This document shows, in pieces, positions 35,259-44,994 of a stretch of DNA of 64,000 nucleotides. Position numbers and translations under genes: made by a program. This DNA is from Anabaena lutea FACHB-196. GTDB lineage: Bacteria > Cyanobacteriota > Cyanobacteriia > Cyanobacteriales > Nostocaceae. The notes beneath the pieces are model-generated. The model did not search any database, was not told where the DNA came from, and saw only the letters and a program-made list of their open reading frames with translations. The stretch lies in NCBI RefSeq assembly GCF_014698305.1, contig NZ_JACJST010000004.1, forward strand, positions 186,001 to 250,000. Reading direction: 5' to 3'. How positions within the stretch are numbered: the stretch's first letter is position 1; every line of letters begins with the position of its first letter.

Positions 35259-37292
35259 ATGAAGAGCAAAAACCCAATAATCTTAGCTTTAGCTTTGAAA
35301 AGCGCGATTTTATTTTCACCCTTGCTGCTATCCACTGGTTTTGTCAGTGGACAACCTGCGCTATCTGCACCATCTTCTCAGATATTATCAAATCAGGAAC
35401 GAGAAGAATTAACCCGACTGCGAGCAGAAAACAGAATTCAAAAGCAAGTGCAGTCTAATTTTGAACGTGCTTTTACTCGCACAAATACTTTGCTTAATGT
35501 CTGGTTAACTATTTTAAGTTTATTTCCCGTGGCTTTAATTGCGGTATTGTGGTTATTACGCCGAGCAGCAATTCGGGAAATTGTTGACAGAGCAATGCAG
35601 CAAATACAGGGAATGGAAAAGTTACAAACTCAGCTAACTACGGTCAAGCAAGAAGCAGAAAATATTATTCAAGATGCTAATATTATAACTCAGGAATTAG
35701 CTCAAAAAGTTAAATCTTTAAAAGAAAAAATCCAAGCAGAAGAAGAAAATTTATCTATCTTATTATCTGATTTATCTCTATCAAAACAAGAATTTTTGTT
35801 AACATTAGAAAGTGAAATAAACACGGCTCAAGAGCATATCAAGGTTTTACAAGCAACATTAAATACTCAAATAGATGAATTTAATTCATTCGCTCAACTC
35901 CAAAGGGATATAACAGCTAAAAATTTACGTAAATTAGAATCTGATTTAGCTGATAAATTAGGAGAATTTCAATTAAGCGCTAAACAAGAAAAAGATTTAG
36001 CTCTTAGCAATATAGAAACATATAGTGCTGATTGTATATCTCAATTTCAAGTTTTACATTCGGAAACTGAACAGCAAAAAGATAAGACTATTGAAAGTTT
36101 GGTAAAATTAAATTCAGATTTTGCAGTTCAATTATCTCAATTTCAGTTAGATGCTCAAACTCAAAAAGATAAAATAATAGCGGACTTAGGAAAATTAAAT
36201 AATTTAGTGAAATCAGAAATTTCCGCATTACAAAGTGATGCTCAAACTCAAAAATATACGATGCTGGAGAGTTTAGATAAATTAAAAATAGAATTTACTA
36301 ATCAACTTTCAGAATTACAATTAGATGCTCAAAACTACCAACAGTTAGTAATTGCCAATTTAGACAAATCTGGTGGTGAGTTGACTTCGCAATTTTCAGA
36401 ATTACAAAATAATGTGCAACAACAAAAAAATCGGGTTTTGAAGAAGTTAGAAAAGTTAGAAACAGAATTTGTTAATCAACTTGCAGAATTACAATTAGAT
36501 GCTCAACAGAGGCAAAATTCTCAGTTACAAGAATTAATCCAAATCACAACTAAAGCTATTCCTGAGTCAGAACAAGTCCCAGAACCACCTCAACCACAAG
36601 TTTCTGCTGATGATTATGTCAAAGAAGGAGATATTCTTTTTTCAGAAAAACGTTATGCAGATGCATTTGCAGTTTATGAACAAGCGGTAAAAGTTCAACC
36701 TGATGATGCTGGAATTTGGCTGAAGCGGGGTCTAATTTTGAGTAGATTAAAACGTTATAAAGAAGCTATCGCTTCCTATAATCAAGCCATTAAAATTAAT
36801 CCTGACTATCATCAAGCCTGGTGTGATATTGGTGTGGCTTGTGGAAATTTAAGCAAACATCAAGAAGCATTTAACTGTTTTGATAAAGCTACCCAAATTA
36901 AACCTGATGATGGAGTTGCTTGGTTAAACCGTGGTTTATCTTTGGTAGAATTAGAACGTTATGAAGATGCAATCACTTCTTTTGATCAAGCGTTGCAATT
37001 CCAACCCAATTCCCCTAAAATCTGGGATAAACGGGGTTACACTTTGGTCATGTTAGGAGAAGATGAAGAAGCAATTAACAACTTTGACAAAGCCCTAGAA
37101 ATAAAATCAGACTATGCTAGTGCTTTTTACAATAAAGCAGCTTGTTATGCACTACAAAGAGAAATTGAATTAGCTTTAGAAAATCTCCAAAAGGCGATTC
37201 AACTTAATCCTCAATATAGAGAAGATGCTGCGAGTGATATAGATTTTGATGATATTAAAAAGGAACCAAGGTTTCAAGAATTAATCAAATAA
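35259..37292 (+). CDS. Membrane-anchored coiled-coil protein with 29-residue repeats and TPR domain
   Basis: A 677-residue protein with a hydrophobic N-terminal signal-like segment (about 12-38), a membrane helix at 77-100 and a basic stop (LLRRAA). A long coiled coil (about 105-430) includes at least four exact-length 29-residue repeats from residue 291 (QLSQFQLDAQ, EISALQSDAQ, QLSELQLDAQ, QFSELQNNVQ, QLAELQLDAQ). The C-terminal 455-650 holds about six TPR units. The topology suggests a rod displayed from the membrane with a TPR protein-binding head. Function unknown; no family name recognised for the whole. Confidence 0.75.
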   Translation: MKSKNPIILALALKSAILFSPLLLSTGFVSGQPALSAPSSQILSNQEREELTRLRAENRIQKQVQSNFERAFTRTNTLLNVWLTILSLFPVALIAVLWLLRRAAIREIVDRAMQQIQGMEKLQTQLTTVKQEAENIIQDANIITQELAQKVKSLKEKIQAEEENLSILLSDLSLSKQEFLLTLESEINTAQEHIKVLQATLNTQIDEFNSFAQLQRDITAKNLRKLESDLADKLGEFQLSAKQEKDLALSNIETYSADCISQFQVLHSETEQQKDKTIESLVKLNSDFAVQLSQFQLDAQTQKDKIIADLGKLNNLVKSEISALQSDAQTQKYTMLESLDKLKIEFTNQLSELQLDAQNYQQLVIANLDKSGGELTSQFSELQNNVQQQKNRVLKKLEKLETEFVNQLAELQLDAQQRQNSQLQELIQITTKAIPESEQVPEPPQPQVSADDYVKEGDILFSEKRYADAFAVYEQAVKVQPDDAGIWLKRGLILSRLKRYKEAIASYNQAIKINPDYHQAWCDIGVACGNLSKHQEAFNCFDKATQIKPDDGVAWLNRGLSLVELERYEDAITSFDQALQFQPNSPKIWDKRGYTLVMLGEDEEAINNFDKALEIKSDYASAFYNKAACYALQREIELALENLQKAIQLNPQYREDAASDIDFDDIKKEPRFQELIK

Positions 37293-37318
37293 GTTGATTT
37301 ATATGAAACCGATAAACC

Positions 37319-37394
37319 CTAAAAACCTCATCCTCCTCCTATACAATAAAATGGCGGTTTTAAAGTCTCTCTCCTACAAGGAGAAAGGTTTTTA
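37319..37394. terminator. Candidate hairpin after the TPR gene
   Basis: CTAAAAACCT (37319) pairs with AGGTTTTTAAG-type sequence (37386-37394), with an inner TCTCC/GGAGA stem. The T run in the second arm makes this a plausible, though long, terminator. The structure also resembles a common dispersed cyanobacterial repeat. Confidence 0.35.
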
Positions 37395-37502
37395 AGTAAA
37401 TTGTGAGACTTTTTAAACAACCTCTAATATCAAGACTAGCTAATTCTGATCAAAAAAATTCTCCGCGTCTCCGCGTCACCCCATCTCCGCGCGGTTCCCT
37501 AA

Positions 37503-38060
37503 TTATAAGTCTTTAACAGAACACGGTATCAACCGCAGACAGGAACACTTTTCTAGAAATCCAGATGCTTTTTTATCCGCAGTTGGGTTATGAGTGTGGG
37601 CTGGAGTCGGTCGAATAATCCCAGCAAATAGGTCATCTAATCCATAGGGGGTGAAAAATTGCCATTCTCCTTGTGTATCTATCTTTACGCCTACAGCAGT
37701 GGCGGTATGTAGCCAATCTTTAATGCCATCCTCTACACTAGAATAAGTTCTACGACCATCGCGCCAACGAGCAAAACTGGATTGATTTTTAATATCAAAC
37801 ACATAATCAGGAAATTGGGCTGTGAGAGTAGCCTTTGCTGCTAGTTCTTGGGAACGGTTTCCCCCGTCATCAAAGAATGCAATATCAAAATCGTTGATGA
37901 CTAACCCACATTCTGTTCCAAATATAGAATGCCAAACGGTATTTCGCACTGCACCCCCAGCCAACCACCAATTAGGTAAGTCCAGTAAGGCTATTTCTGG
38001 TAATACCGTGCCAATAATTGAATCAGCTAAAATGATTTTAAGGCTTGTCTGAATATTCAT
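37503..38060 (-). CDS. Nucleotidyltransferase-family protein (COG3575 type)
   Basis: A 185-residue protein with the nucleotidyltransferase core: WWLAGGAVRNTVW (about 31-43, the GG motif with the following R-N) and NDFDIAFFDD (about 56-65, with two metal-binding aspartates). FARWRDGRRTYSSVEDGI fits the later part. I recognise the family as a small uncharacterised nucleotidyltransferase group (COG3575/DUF925). The C-terminal 30 residues, rich in cysteine and lysine, are less typical. Substrate unknown. Confidence 0.75.
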   Translation of the reverse strand: MNIQTSLKIILADSIIGTVLPEIALLDLPNWWLAGGAVRNTVWHSIFGTECGLVINDFDIAFFDDGGNRSQELAAKATLTAQFPDYVFDIKNQSSFARWRDGRRTYSSVEDGIKDWLHTATAVGVKIDTQGEWQFFTPYGLDDLFAGIIRPTPAHTHNPTADKKASGFLEKCSCLRLIPCSVKDL

Positions 38061-38227
38061 AATCTATTACAGGGAATTTTTAGAGTGAAAGAGAAAACAC
38101 TTTTTCTGATCTGAAATGATTCTTCCATAAGATAGCTACGGACATAGCCGATTTTTACCACTGATATTATTATCCAACTATGACAGATCAGATTGTTGCT
38201 CTTTTATAATCCTGATAAAATGTTTAG

Positions 38228-39070
38228 ATGTTAAAAATAAAACATCCTCAAAAAACAAAACCCGGTTGGTCTTTGGACGAGCGAGATCCAAAGTTCATCG
38301 AAACAATCATGCCCCTCTTAGGCTTTTTGTATAACTACTATTTTCGAGTTCAAACTAGTGGTTGGGAAAATGTCCCAGATGAAAAAATCCTCATTGTCGG
38401 CTCGCATAATGGGGGACTCGCTTCTCCCGACACGTCGATGATGATGTACGACTGGGTACGCCGCTTTGGTGCTGAAAAACCAATTTACGGTTTAATGCAT
38501 CCCAAAGCTTGGCAAGTTTTCCCTGCTTTAGCAGAAATAGCCATGAAGGGTGGGGCTGTTATCGCTCATCCGCAAATGGCTTATCAGGCTTTACGGTCTG
38601 GAGCTAGTGTTTTAGTTTATCCTGGTGGTGCAGAAGATGTGTTCCGTCCCCATGAAATGCGGGACAAAATTTACTTTGCTGAACGACGTGGATTTATCAA
38701 GCTGGCGTTACGGGAAAATGTGCCGATTGTGCCGGCGATTTCTTGGGGGGCCCATGATACCCTATTTATTTTGGCAGATTTGTACAAAGTTGTTGAGCAA
38801 TTCCATAAGTGGGGTATGCCGTGGCTGTTTGGGGTTGATCCCTTAGTTTTTCCTATTTATCTGGGACTACCTTGGGGTTTAGCCCTTGGGCCTCTGCCTA
38901 ATATTCCCTTGCCTGTGCCTATCCACACCAGAGTATGTCCACCAATTGTGTTTGAACGCTATGGAAAAGAAGCCGCAAGCGATCGCACTTATGTTAATGA
39001 ATGCTATGAGTTAGTGAAAAGTCAGATGCAGCAGGAATTGGATAATTTAATCCAACAAGCTGGTAATTGA
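38228..39070 (+). CDS. PlsC-type 1-acyl-glycerol acyltransferase family protein
   Basis: A 280-residue acyltransferase of the lysophospholipid/glycerolipid group, acting at the membrane face on an acyl donor and lipid or alcohol acceptor. The catalytic His-Asp block is GSHNGGLASPD (H60, D68, wider than the classic HxxxxD). The second block is VYPGGAEDVFRP (about 130-141), the third is FIKLALRENVPIVPAIS. It resembles plant and cyanobacterial diacylglycerol-acyltransferase-like proteins of unknown acceptor. A GGGGCG/CGCCCC hairpin (39077-39094) follows. Confidence 0.83.
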   Translation: MLKIKHPQKTKPGWSLDERDPKFIETIMPLLGFLYNYYFRVQTSGWENVPDEKILIVGSHNGGLASPDTSMMMYDWVRRFGAEKPIYGLMHPKAWQVFPALAEIAMKGGAVIAHPQMAYQALRSGASVLVYPGGAEDVFRPHEMRDKIYFAERRGFIKLALRENVPIVPAISWGAHDTLFILADLYKVVEQFHKWGMPWLFGVDPLVFPIYLGLPWGLALGPLPNIPLPVPIHTRVCPPIVFERYGKEAASDRTYVNECYELVKSQMQQELDNLIQQAGN

Positions 39071-39076
39071 TATAGT

Positions 39077-39094
39077 GGGGCGGACTTTCGCCCC
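39077..39094. terminator. GC hairpin after acyltransferase gene
   Basis: GGGGCG-GACTTT-CGCCCC, 6-bp stem, 6 bp after the stop codon. No T tract follows, so termination is possible but unproved. Confidence 0.35.
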
Positions 39095-39243
39095 TAGATA
39101 AGTAGTCGGACAAAATTAAATTCACTCGTTGAGAGAGGGAACTCTTAACTCTTAACTGGGAAAAGAAAAATCAGTTAGAAATATTTGGTAATATTAAAGG
39201 ATAAATGGGATTTTAAGTTTTTGATAATTTGAGGTTAAAACAG

Positions 39244-39753
39244 ATGACTCAGGAATTAATAGACCTCAGAAATAGTATTTTACAAGGACGTTACGCAGAA
39301 GCTTTAGAAATCGTGGACGAATTGGAAGGAATGAATAAACAAGCTATTCTGCGAAATATCCAATCTTATTTAACAATTTTATTGATTCATTTGATTAAAA
39401 ACCAAGTAGAACGGAGATTAACTTCTTCTTGGGTTGCTTCTATTCGTAATTCAATTAGAGAAATTAAGAAGGTAAATCAGAAAGATAATAAAAAATCCTA
39501 TTATGTCAATGAAGATGAATGGAAAGATTTAATAGAGGAGGAGGTGATTGAAGATGCTATAGCCGATGCTAGTTTGGAAGTGATGAATGGTAAATATACT
39601 CGTTCACAACTTTCAGCAATTATAGATAAAGATGAGATTTTAACTACTGCAAATAAATTGCTATCTTTAACTTATATTTATTCTGCTAAGGAATTACCAG
39701 CAATTATGGATGATTATATTAGTCAATTGGTTGGGGGAGAATATTGGGGGTAG
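39244..39753 (+). CDS. DUF29 family protein
   Basis: A 169-residue helical protein of the DUF29 family, which is abundant in cyanobacteria. Features are MTQELIDLRNSILQGRYAE, ILLIHLIKNQVERRLTSSWV and the helical middle IRNSIREIKK. The role is unknown; DUF29 genes are often mobile or multicopy. The ATG at 39244 is preferred over a TTG at 39229. AT-rich relative to neighbours. Confidence 0.82.
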   Translation: MTQELIDLRNSILQGRYAEALEIVDELEGMNKQAILRNIQSYLTILLIHLIKNQVERRLTSSWVASIRNSIREIKKVNQKDNKKSYYVNEDEWKDLIEEEVIEDAIADASLEVMNGKYTRSQLSAIIDKDEILTTANKLLSLTYIYSAKELPAIMDDYISQLVGGEYWG

Positions 39754-40117
39754 AATTGATTACGTCAGAATCAGGATTTAGAGGATTTAGGGATTTATGG
39801 CTTACGCCAAGCTACGCGAAAAGGATGTTGGTTTGCGTTGAGGTTTTTTGGATGTGAAGATTTTGTATGTATTTAGACCACACTCTTAATTACTCTCTGC
39901 GACTCTGCGTGAGGAAAAGAGGTGTAGTTTACTCACCTGAAAATCCTAATTCAGACATTAATAATAACTTTGGGAAATCAAAATCATAGTATATATGCGC
40001 GCACAGATTCCCATTATAAAATAAGCATAATTCAAAGCCAGAAACTTGTCAATAGGTTTAGGAAAAATATCTTCGTAGAGACATTTGATAAAACATCTCT
40101 ACAAAATCTAATTACTT
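39754..40117. other. 364-bp gap between DUF29 and cimA
   Basis: Convergent gap. Contains GGCTTACGCCAAGCTACGCG (about 39799-39818) and CTCTGCGACTCTGCGTGAGG, both dispersed cyanobacterial repeat types. A frame at 39970-40215 overlaps cimA antisense and is not supported. No RNA gene seen. Confidence 0.5.
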
Positions 40118-41776
40118 CTAAACCTTCAACGCCTTTTCTGCTTGGAAATGCAACAACAAACCATATTCCAAACCTTCAACGACAGCTTGATAGGAAGCTT
40201 CCAAAATATTCGTAGAAACGCCTACAGTAGTCCAACGTTGTTGACCATTCCCAGATTCTACCAAAGCGCGAGTTTTTGCGGCTGTTCCTGTATGTCCATT
40301 GAGAATTCTGACTTTATAATCAGTCAACTCAAAGTCGGCAATTTGGGGATAAAAGTTTACCAAAGCTTTACGCAAAGCAGCATCTAAAGCTGCAACTGGT
40401 CCATTTCCTTCCGCAGCTTCGAGAATATTTTTACCATTAACAGCTACTTTCACGGTCGCTAAAGAATTAGTAGTTTCCTTCACCTCCACTAAATCACAGT
40501 GTACTTGAAACCCTTTAACCTCAAAAAATAATTGTCGAAGTCCCAACGCTTCATACATTAACAATGCAAAACTAGCTTCTGCGGCTTCAAATTGATATCC
40601 TTGACTTTCCAATTCCTTCATGCGTTGGAGAATTTGTCTAGCTTGGGGATGATCCTTATCTAATTCAATTCCACAAGTTCGGGCTTTAGCTAAAACATTG
40701 CTTAAACCAGACTGTTCAGAAATAACAATACGACGTTGGTTTCCCACCAGTTCCGGCTGAATATGTTCATAGGTTAAAGGATTACGTTCTACCGCCGATA
40801 CATGAATACCACCTTTGTGAGCAAAAGCCGAAAGACCGACAAAAGGCGCGTGTTCATCAGGTGCGAGATTGACAACTTCGCTGACAAAACGACTAGCTTC
40901 TGTAAGTTGATTTAGCTGGTGTTCACCGATACAGCTATAACCAAGCTTTAGTTGTAAATTAGGAATCAGAGAACACAAATTAGCATTACCGCAGCGTTCC
41001 CCATAACCGTTGATTGTACCTTGTACCATCGTTGCCCCAGCCATAACTGCGGCTAAGGCGTTAGCTACAGCCATTTCTGAATCGTTATGAGTATGAATGC
41101 CAATTTTGGTGATTGGGAATTGGGTAAGAGCTTTTTCCTCATTCCTGGTTAAGAGTTCTCTGTTCCCTATTTCCTTAACTACATCTTTAACAATCTGAGA
41201 AACTTCATGAGGTAAAGTTCCGCCATTGGTATCACACAAAACCAACCATTCAGCACCTGATGTCATTGCTGTTGTTAATGTTTGTAAAGCATAATCAGGA
41301 TTTTGCTTGTAGCCATCAAACCAATGTTCAGCATCGTAAATTACACGCCGTCCTTGAGAACGCAGATACTCAATTGTGTCACCAATCATGGCTAAATTTT
41401 CTTCCAGACTGGTCTTGAGTCCGGCTGTAACGTGTAAATCCCAAGATTTACCAAAAATTGTCACCCAGCGAGTACCTGCTGCTAAAATCGCTTGCAGCAT
41501 GGGTTCATCTGCGGCTATGGTGTGAGGGCGACGAGTAGAGCAAAAAGGAACTACTTCTGCTTGTTTGAGGGGATTTTCTTGAAGTTCCCAGAAAAATTGT
41601 ACATCCTTAGGATTTGCTCCTGGCCAACCACCTTCTATAAAGGGAATCCCTAATTGATCAAGTTTGTGAGCAATGCGTAATTTATCTTCTATAGAGACTG
41701 ATAGTCCTTCCCGTTGAGTGCCATCTCGTAGAGTAGTGTCATAGAGCCAAAGTTGAAGAGAGGGGTTTGTGGTCAT
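40118..41776 (-). CDS. cimA: (R)-citramalate synthase
   Basis: Condenses pyruvate with acetyl-CoA to citramalate, the first step of the pyruvate route to isoleucine (2-oxobutanoate). The 552-residue LeuA-like protein has the signature LYDTTLRDGTQREG at its start, the metal-binding HTHNDSEMAVANALAAV in the TIM barrel, and a C-terminal regulatory LeuA dimer domain (about 410-530). The length and HTHND-SE pattern fit CimA rather than 2-isopropylmalate synthase. The frame is open to 41827, but ATG at 41776 begins MTTNPSLQLWLYD and leaves 74 bp to the divergent ferredoxin gene. Confidence 0.9.
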   Translation of the reverse strand: MTTNPSLQLWLYDTTLRDGTQREGLSVSIEDKLRIAHKLDQLGIPFIEGGWPGANPKDVQFFWELQENPLKQAEVVPFCSTRRPHTIAADEPMLQAILAAGTRWVTIFGKSWDLHVTAGLKTSLEENLAMIGDTIEYLRSQGRRVIYDAEHWFDGYKQNPDYALQTLTTAMTSGAEWLVLCDTNGGTLPHEVSQIVKDVVKEIGNRELLTRNEEKALTQFPITKIGIHTHNDSEMAVANALAAVMAGATMVQGTINGYGERCGNANLCSLIPNLQLKLGYSCIGEHQLNQLTEASRFVSEVVNLAPDEHAPFVGLSAFAHKGGIHVSAVERNPLTYEHIQPELVGNQRRIVISEQSGLSNVLAKARTCGIELDKDHPQARQILQRMKELESQGYQFEAAEASFALLMYEALGLRQLFFEVKGFQVHCDLVEVKETTNSLATVKVAVNGKNILEAAEGNGPVAALDAALRKALVNFYPQIADFELTDYKVRILNGHTGTAAKTRALVESGNGQQRWTTVGVSTNILEASYQAVVEGLEYGLLLHFQAEKALKV

Positions 41777-41850
41777 AAAACTAAGACATGAGAGACAACT
41801 TTGTGGCGATGTGCCAATATACAACAAAAAGCCAGTTTGGTATTTTAAAT

Positions 41851-42189
41851 ATGCCCCAGGTAGTAGCTCAAGGTAAATTAATTGAGTGTGAAAGCAAAGC
41901 CAACTTACGCAAGGTGCTGTTAAACAATTGTGTAGATCTCTATAATGGCGGTTCTCAGGTCATAAACTGTCGGGGACTTGGCAGTTGTGGTACTTGTGCG
42001 GTTAAGGTAGAAGGCGAAGTATCAGTAGCGAATTGGCGTGATCAAACACGGCGTTCGCTTCCGCCCCATTCTCCTACAGCTGATTTGCGTTTAGCTTGTC
42101 AAACTCAGGTTTTAGGCGATGTAAAAGTCACAAAATTTGATGGATTTTGGGGTCAAGGTTCTCAATTAGTTTGGACACCAGAAGGTTAA
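41851..42189 (+). CDS. 2Fe-2S plant-type ferredoxin
   Basis: A 112-residue [2Fe-2S] ferredoxin-fold electron carrier. Cluster ligands are C40, C46, C49 and C83 (NCRGLGSCGTC ... LACQTQV), giving C-x5-C-x2-C rather than the C-x4 spacing of the photosynthetic ferredoxin PetF. It is probably not PetF; the partner is unknown. ATG at 41851 places the first strand properly; a longer start at 41809 is possible. It is divergent from cimA and 16 bp upstream of a small membrane protein gene. Confidence 0.82.
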   Translation: MPQVVAQGKLIECESKANLRKVLLNNCVDLYNGGSQVINCRGLGSCGTCAVKVEGEVSVANWRDQTRRSLPPHSPTADLRLACQTQVLGDVKVTKFDGFWGQGSQLVWTPEG

Positions 42190-42205
42190 AAAGGAGACAA
42201 ACAAG

Positions 42206-42646
42206 ATGGGCAGATGGACACCTCTGATTTTGATGGCAGGAGGCGTGGCGATTTTGCTGGGTACGTTGCTAGGTATTAACTTTCCCATGGGCGGACAACA
42301 AAGCGCTAATGTTCCCCCTGGTCGCAGAGCGTCTAGCGTCCTCCCAGCTAATATTAATGTTAATAGCACTGCTACCAGGAATGATCCTGAAACTGCTACT
42401 AGCAATAATTCGGAAACCGCTACTAGCAATAATTCGGAAACCACCACTAGTAACGATTTTGATGGTGAAACCCGCCGCACTAGTGTAGCTCAAAATAATG
42501 CTTCTACGGAGCCAACATCCACCACTGACAATACACCCAGTACAAGCAATACGGATATATCTACCACTGATACTCAATCAGTCTCAACAGACAGTGGTTC
42601 AGGTGACACGAATCAAGAAAAACAACCTATTCGGGCTTTGTGGTAG
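42206..42646 (+). CDS. Hypothetical Ser/Thr-rich single-pass membrane protein
   Basis: A 146-residue protein with one N-terminal membrane helix (about 6-25) and a Ser/Thr/Asn-rich, probably disordered periplasmic tail. An 8-residue repeat (TATSNNSE, 24-bp unit, about 42392-42445) is present. No family recognised. The AAGGAG ribosome site lies about 12 bp upstream. It is 16 bp after the ferredoxin stop, so probably in the same transcript. Confidence 0.62.
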   Translation: MGRWTPLILMAGGVAILLGTLLGINFPMGGQQSANVPPGRRASSVLPANINVNSTATRNDPETATSNNSETATSNNSETTTSNDFDGETRRTSVAQNNASTEPTSTTDNTPSTSNTDISTTDTQSVSTDSGSGDTNQEKQPIRALW

Positions 42647-42815
42647 CTGGTGACTAGGGAGGTAAAGATGGGGAGATGAGTTTTAGGTTTGAGATTTTAG
42701 ATTGGAGTTAATTAAATACAATCCGAAATCCAATACCCAATCACCTCTTCCCTAATCACCAGCCCTTTGTTGACCCCTGATAAGTTATTAGTTATGTACT
42801 AATGACTAATAACTA

Positions 42816-44777
42816 ATGACTAGTGACGTTTTAATTATTGGTGGTGGCGTAATCGGCTTGGCTTGCGCCATTGAACTCAAATCGCGCGGGGCGAATGTTA
42901 CCGTGCTTTGTCGTGATTTCTCAGCTGCTGCCAGCCACGCCGCTGCCGGGATGTTAGCATCTGATGCGGAAAATATCGCCAATGAGGCAATGCTTTCTTT
43001 ATGTTGGCGATCGCGTGCCTTATATCCCGAATGGACTGCTAAACTCGAAAAACTGACTGGTTTAAGCACAGGTTATTGGCCTTGTGGCATCCTGGCACCA
43101 GTTTATCAACAACCAGAAACGAGAACTAATGATCAATCTCCTGCTTATTGGTTAGACAAATCAGCAATTGAACTATATCAACCAGGATTGGGAGCAGATG
43201 TCATCGGTGGCTGGTGGTATCCTGAAGATGGTCAAGTTGACAATCGCGCCTTAGCCCAAGTTTTACGTACTGCGGCTCAGTCTTTGGGCGTAGAACTCAA
43301 AGATGGGATTAAAGTAGAAGCGATCGCACAACAGCAAGGACAAGTCATCGGTGTACAAACAAATACTGGATTAATTCGCGCCGCACATTATCTTTTAGCC
43401 GCTGGTGCTTGGGCTAATGAACTGTTACCCTTACCTATACGTCCCCGCAAAGGACAAATGCTCAGTTTGCAAGTACCAGAATTCTTGCCGGAATTACCCT
43501 TAACAAGGGTTTTATTCGGTGAAAATATTTACATTGTTCCCCGCCGTAATCGTTCTATTATTCTGGGTGCAACTAGTGAAGATGTGGGCTTTACTCCCCA
43601 TAACACCCCAGGTGGGATTCAAAGCTTACTCCAAGCAGCAATTCGTCTTTATCCCCAATTAGAGAATTATCCTATTCAAGAACTTTGGTGGGGATTTCGC
43701 CCAGCTACACCCGATGAATTACCCATCTTGGGCAATAGCCATTGTCCAAATTTAACTTTGGCTACAGGTCATTACCGGAATGGAATTTTACTCGCACCTG
43801 TCACAGCCACATTAATTGCTGATTTAATTTGTTCACAAACAGCTGATCCTCTATTGACTAATTTTCATTATTCGCGCTTCCAAGCTCAGACATCTACCAC
43901 TACATCCATGCTCACTAATTCTGCTAATTTTACTAACGGCAACCGCACCAATTTATCTTTACCATCATCAGAATTCCACATTCAAGATTCAGGATTAATT
44001 ATTGCTGGCAAAACTTTTAAATCTCGCTTGATGACGGGAACTGGTAAATATCGCAGTATTGAGGAAATGCAGCGCAGTGTCGTTGCTAGTGGTTGCCAAA
44101 TCGTGACTGTAGCAGTGCGACGAGTCCAAACTAAAGCAGCGGGACATGAAGGTTTAGCGGAAGCGCTGGATTGGAATAAAATTTGGATGTTGCCGAATAC
44201 CGCTGGTTGTCAAACCGCAGAAGATGCAATTCGCGTAGCCCGTTTGGGACGAGAAATGGCGAAATTATTAGGACAGGAAGATAATAACTTTGTCAAGTTA
44301 GAAGTCATTCCTGATGCTAAATATTTATTACCTGATCCCATTGGCACTTTGCAAGCTGCTGAACAGTTGGTAAAAGAAGGTTTTGCGGTATTGCCTTATA
44401 TTAATGCTGATCCCATGTTAGCCAAGCGGTTAGAAGAGGTGGGCTGTGCAACAGTCATGCCTTTAGCCGCGCCTATCGGTTCTGGACAAGGGCTAAAAAC
44501 TACTGCCAATATTCAGATCATTATTGAAAATGCCAATATACCTGTGGTAGTAGATGCGGGCATTGGTGCGCCTTCCGAAGCGTCTGAGGCGATGGAATTG
44601 GGGGCTGATGCATTATTAATTAATAGTGCGATCGCACTGGCTGAAAATGCCCCAGCAATGGCTTATGCAATGAATTTAGCAACTGTCGCCGGTCGCATGG
44701 CTTATTTAGCCGGAAGAATGCCGAGGAAAGACTACGCTAGTGCTAGTTCACCTGTGACGGGAACGATTACTAGTTAA
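42816..44777 (+). CDS. thiO-thiG: Fused glycine oxidase ThiO - thiazole synthase ThiG
   Basis: A 653-residue fusion for the thiazole half of thiamine. The ThiO part (about 1-365) has the FAD motif [15 protein letters not shown] and a DAO-type C-terminal [14 protein letters not shown]; it oxidises glycine to dehydroglycine. A linker of low complexity (about 365-390, [16 protein letters not shown]) leads to ThiG (about 395-653), with the Schiff-base lysine in [16 protein letters not shown] (near 494), and [10 protein letters not shown] and [15 protein letters not shown]. This fusion is known in cyanobacteria. No TPP riboswitch is evident upstream. Direct coupling would channel dehydroglycine. 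Confidence 0.93.
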   Translation: MTSDVLIIGGGVIGLACAIELKSRGANVTVLCRDFSAAASHAAAGMLASDAENIANEAMLSLCWRSRALYPEWTAKLEKLTGLSTGYWPCGILAPVYQQPETRTNDQSPAYWLDKSAIELYQPGLGADVIGGWWYPEDGQVDNRALAQVLRTAAQSLGVELKDGIKVEAIAQQQGQVIGVQTNTGLIRAAHYLLAAGAWANELLPLPIRPRKGQMLSLQVPEFLPELPLTRVLFGENIYIVPRRNRSIILGATSEDVGFTPHNTPGGIQSLLQAAIRLYPQLENYPIQELWWGFRPATPDELPILGNSHCPNLTLATGHYRNGILLAPVTATLIADLICSQTADPLLTNFHYSRFQAQTSTTTSMLTNSANFTNGNRTNLSLPSSEFHIQDSGLIIAGKTFKSRLMTGTGKYRSIEEMQRSVVASGCQIVTVAVRRVQTKAAGHEGLAEALDWNKIWMLPNTAGCQTAEDAIRVARLGREMAKLLGQEDNNFVKLEVIPDAKYLLPDPIGTLQAAEQLVKEGFAVLPYINADPMLAKRLEEVGCATVMPLAAPIGSGQGLKTTANIQIIIENANIPVVVDAGIGAPSEASEAMELGADALLINSAIALAENAPAMAYAMNLATVAGRMAYLAGRMPRKDYASASSPVTGTITS

Positions 44778-44796
44778 TTTTAACCAATCCTGTGGT

Positions 44797-44813
44797 GCGG
44801 GTATCTTGCCCGC
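44797..44813. repeat. GCGGG-N7-CCCGC hairpin
   Basis: A 5-bp GC hairpin 20 bp after the thiO-thiG stop, of the (GTGCGGGTATCTTGCCCGC) type that recurs in cyanobacterial intergenic DNA. No T tract. Confidence 0.35.
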
Positions 44814-44994
44814 CATTATCTACTTCACCATTATGAAATCTGCTGCATTTTAACCTATCTACTTAATTGTATAATTACATCTCCCTTTTGATATATGAAA
44901 AACACTTCTTATATCCCCAATAATTAAATATATAAAAATATTTTCATTGTTCACAAAAACTAACTACTGCTATTTCTCACAACGGAGAATAATC

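Noticed and set aside
42647-42815. TPP riboswitch upstream of thiO-thiG
   Set aside because: The conserved CTGAGA and ACCTGATCTGG elements are not seen.
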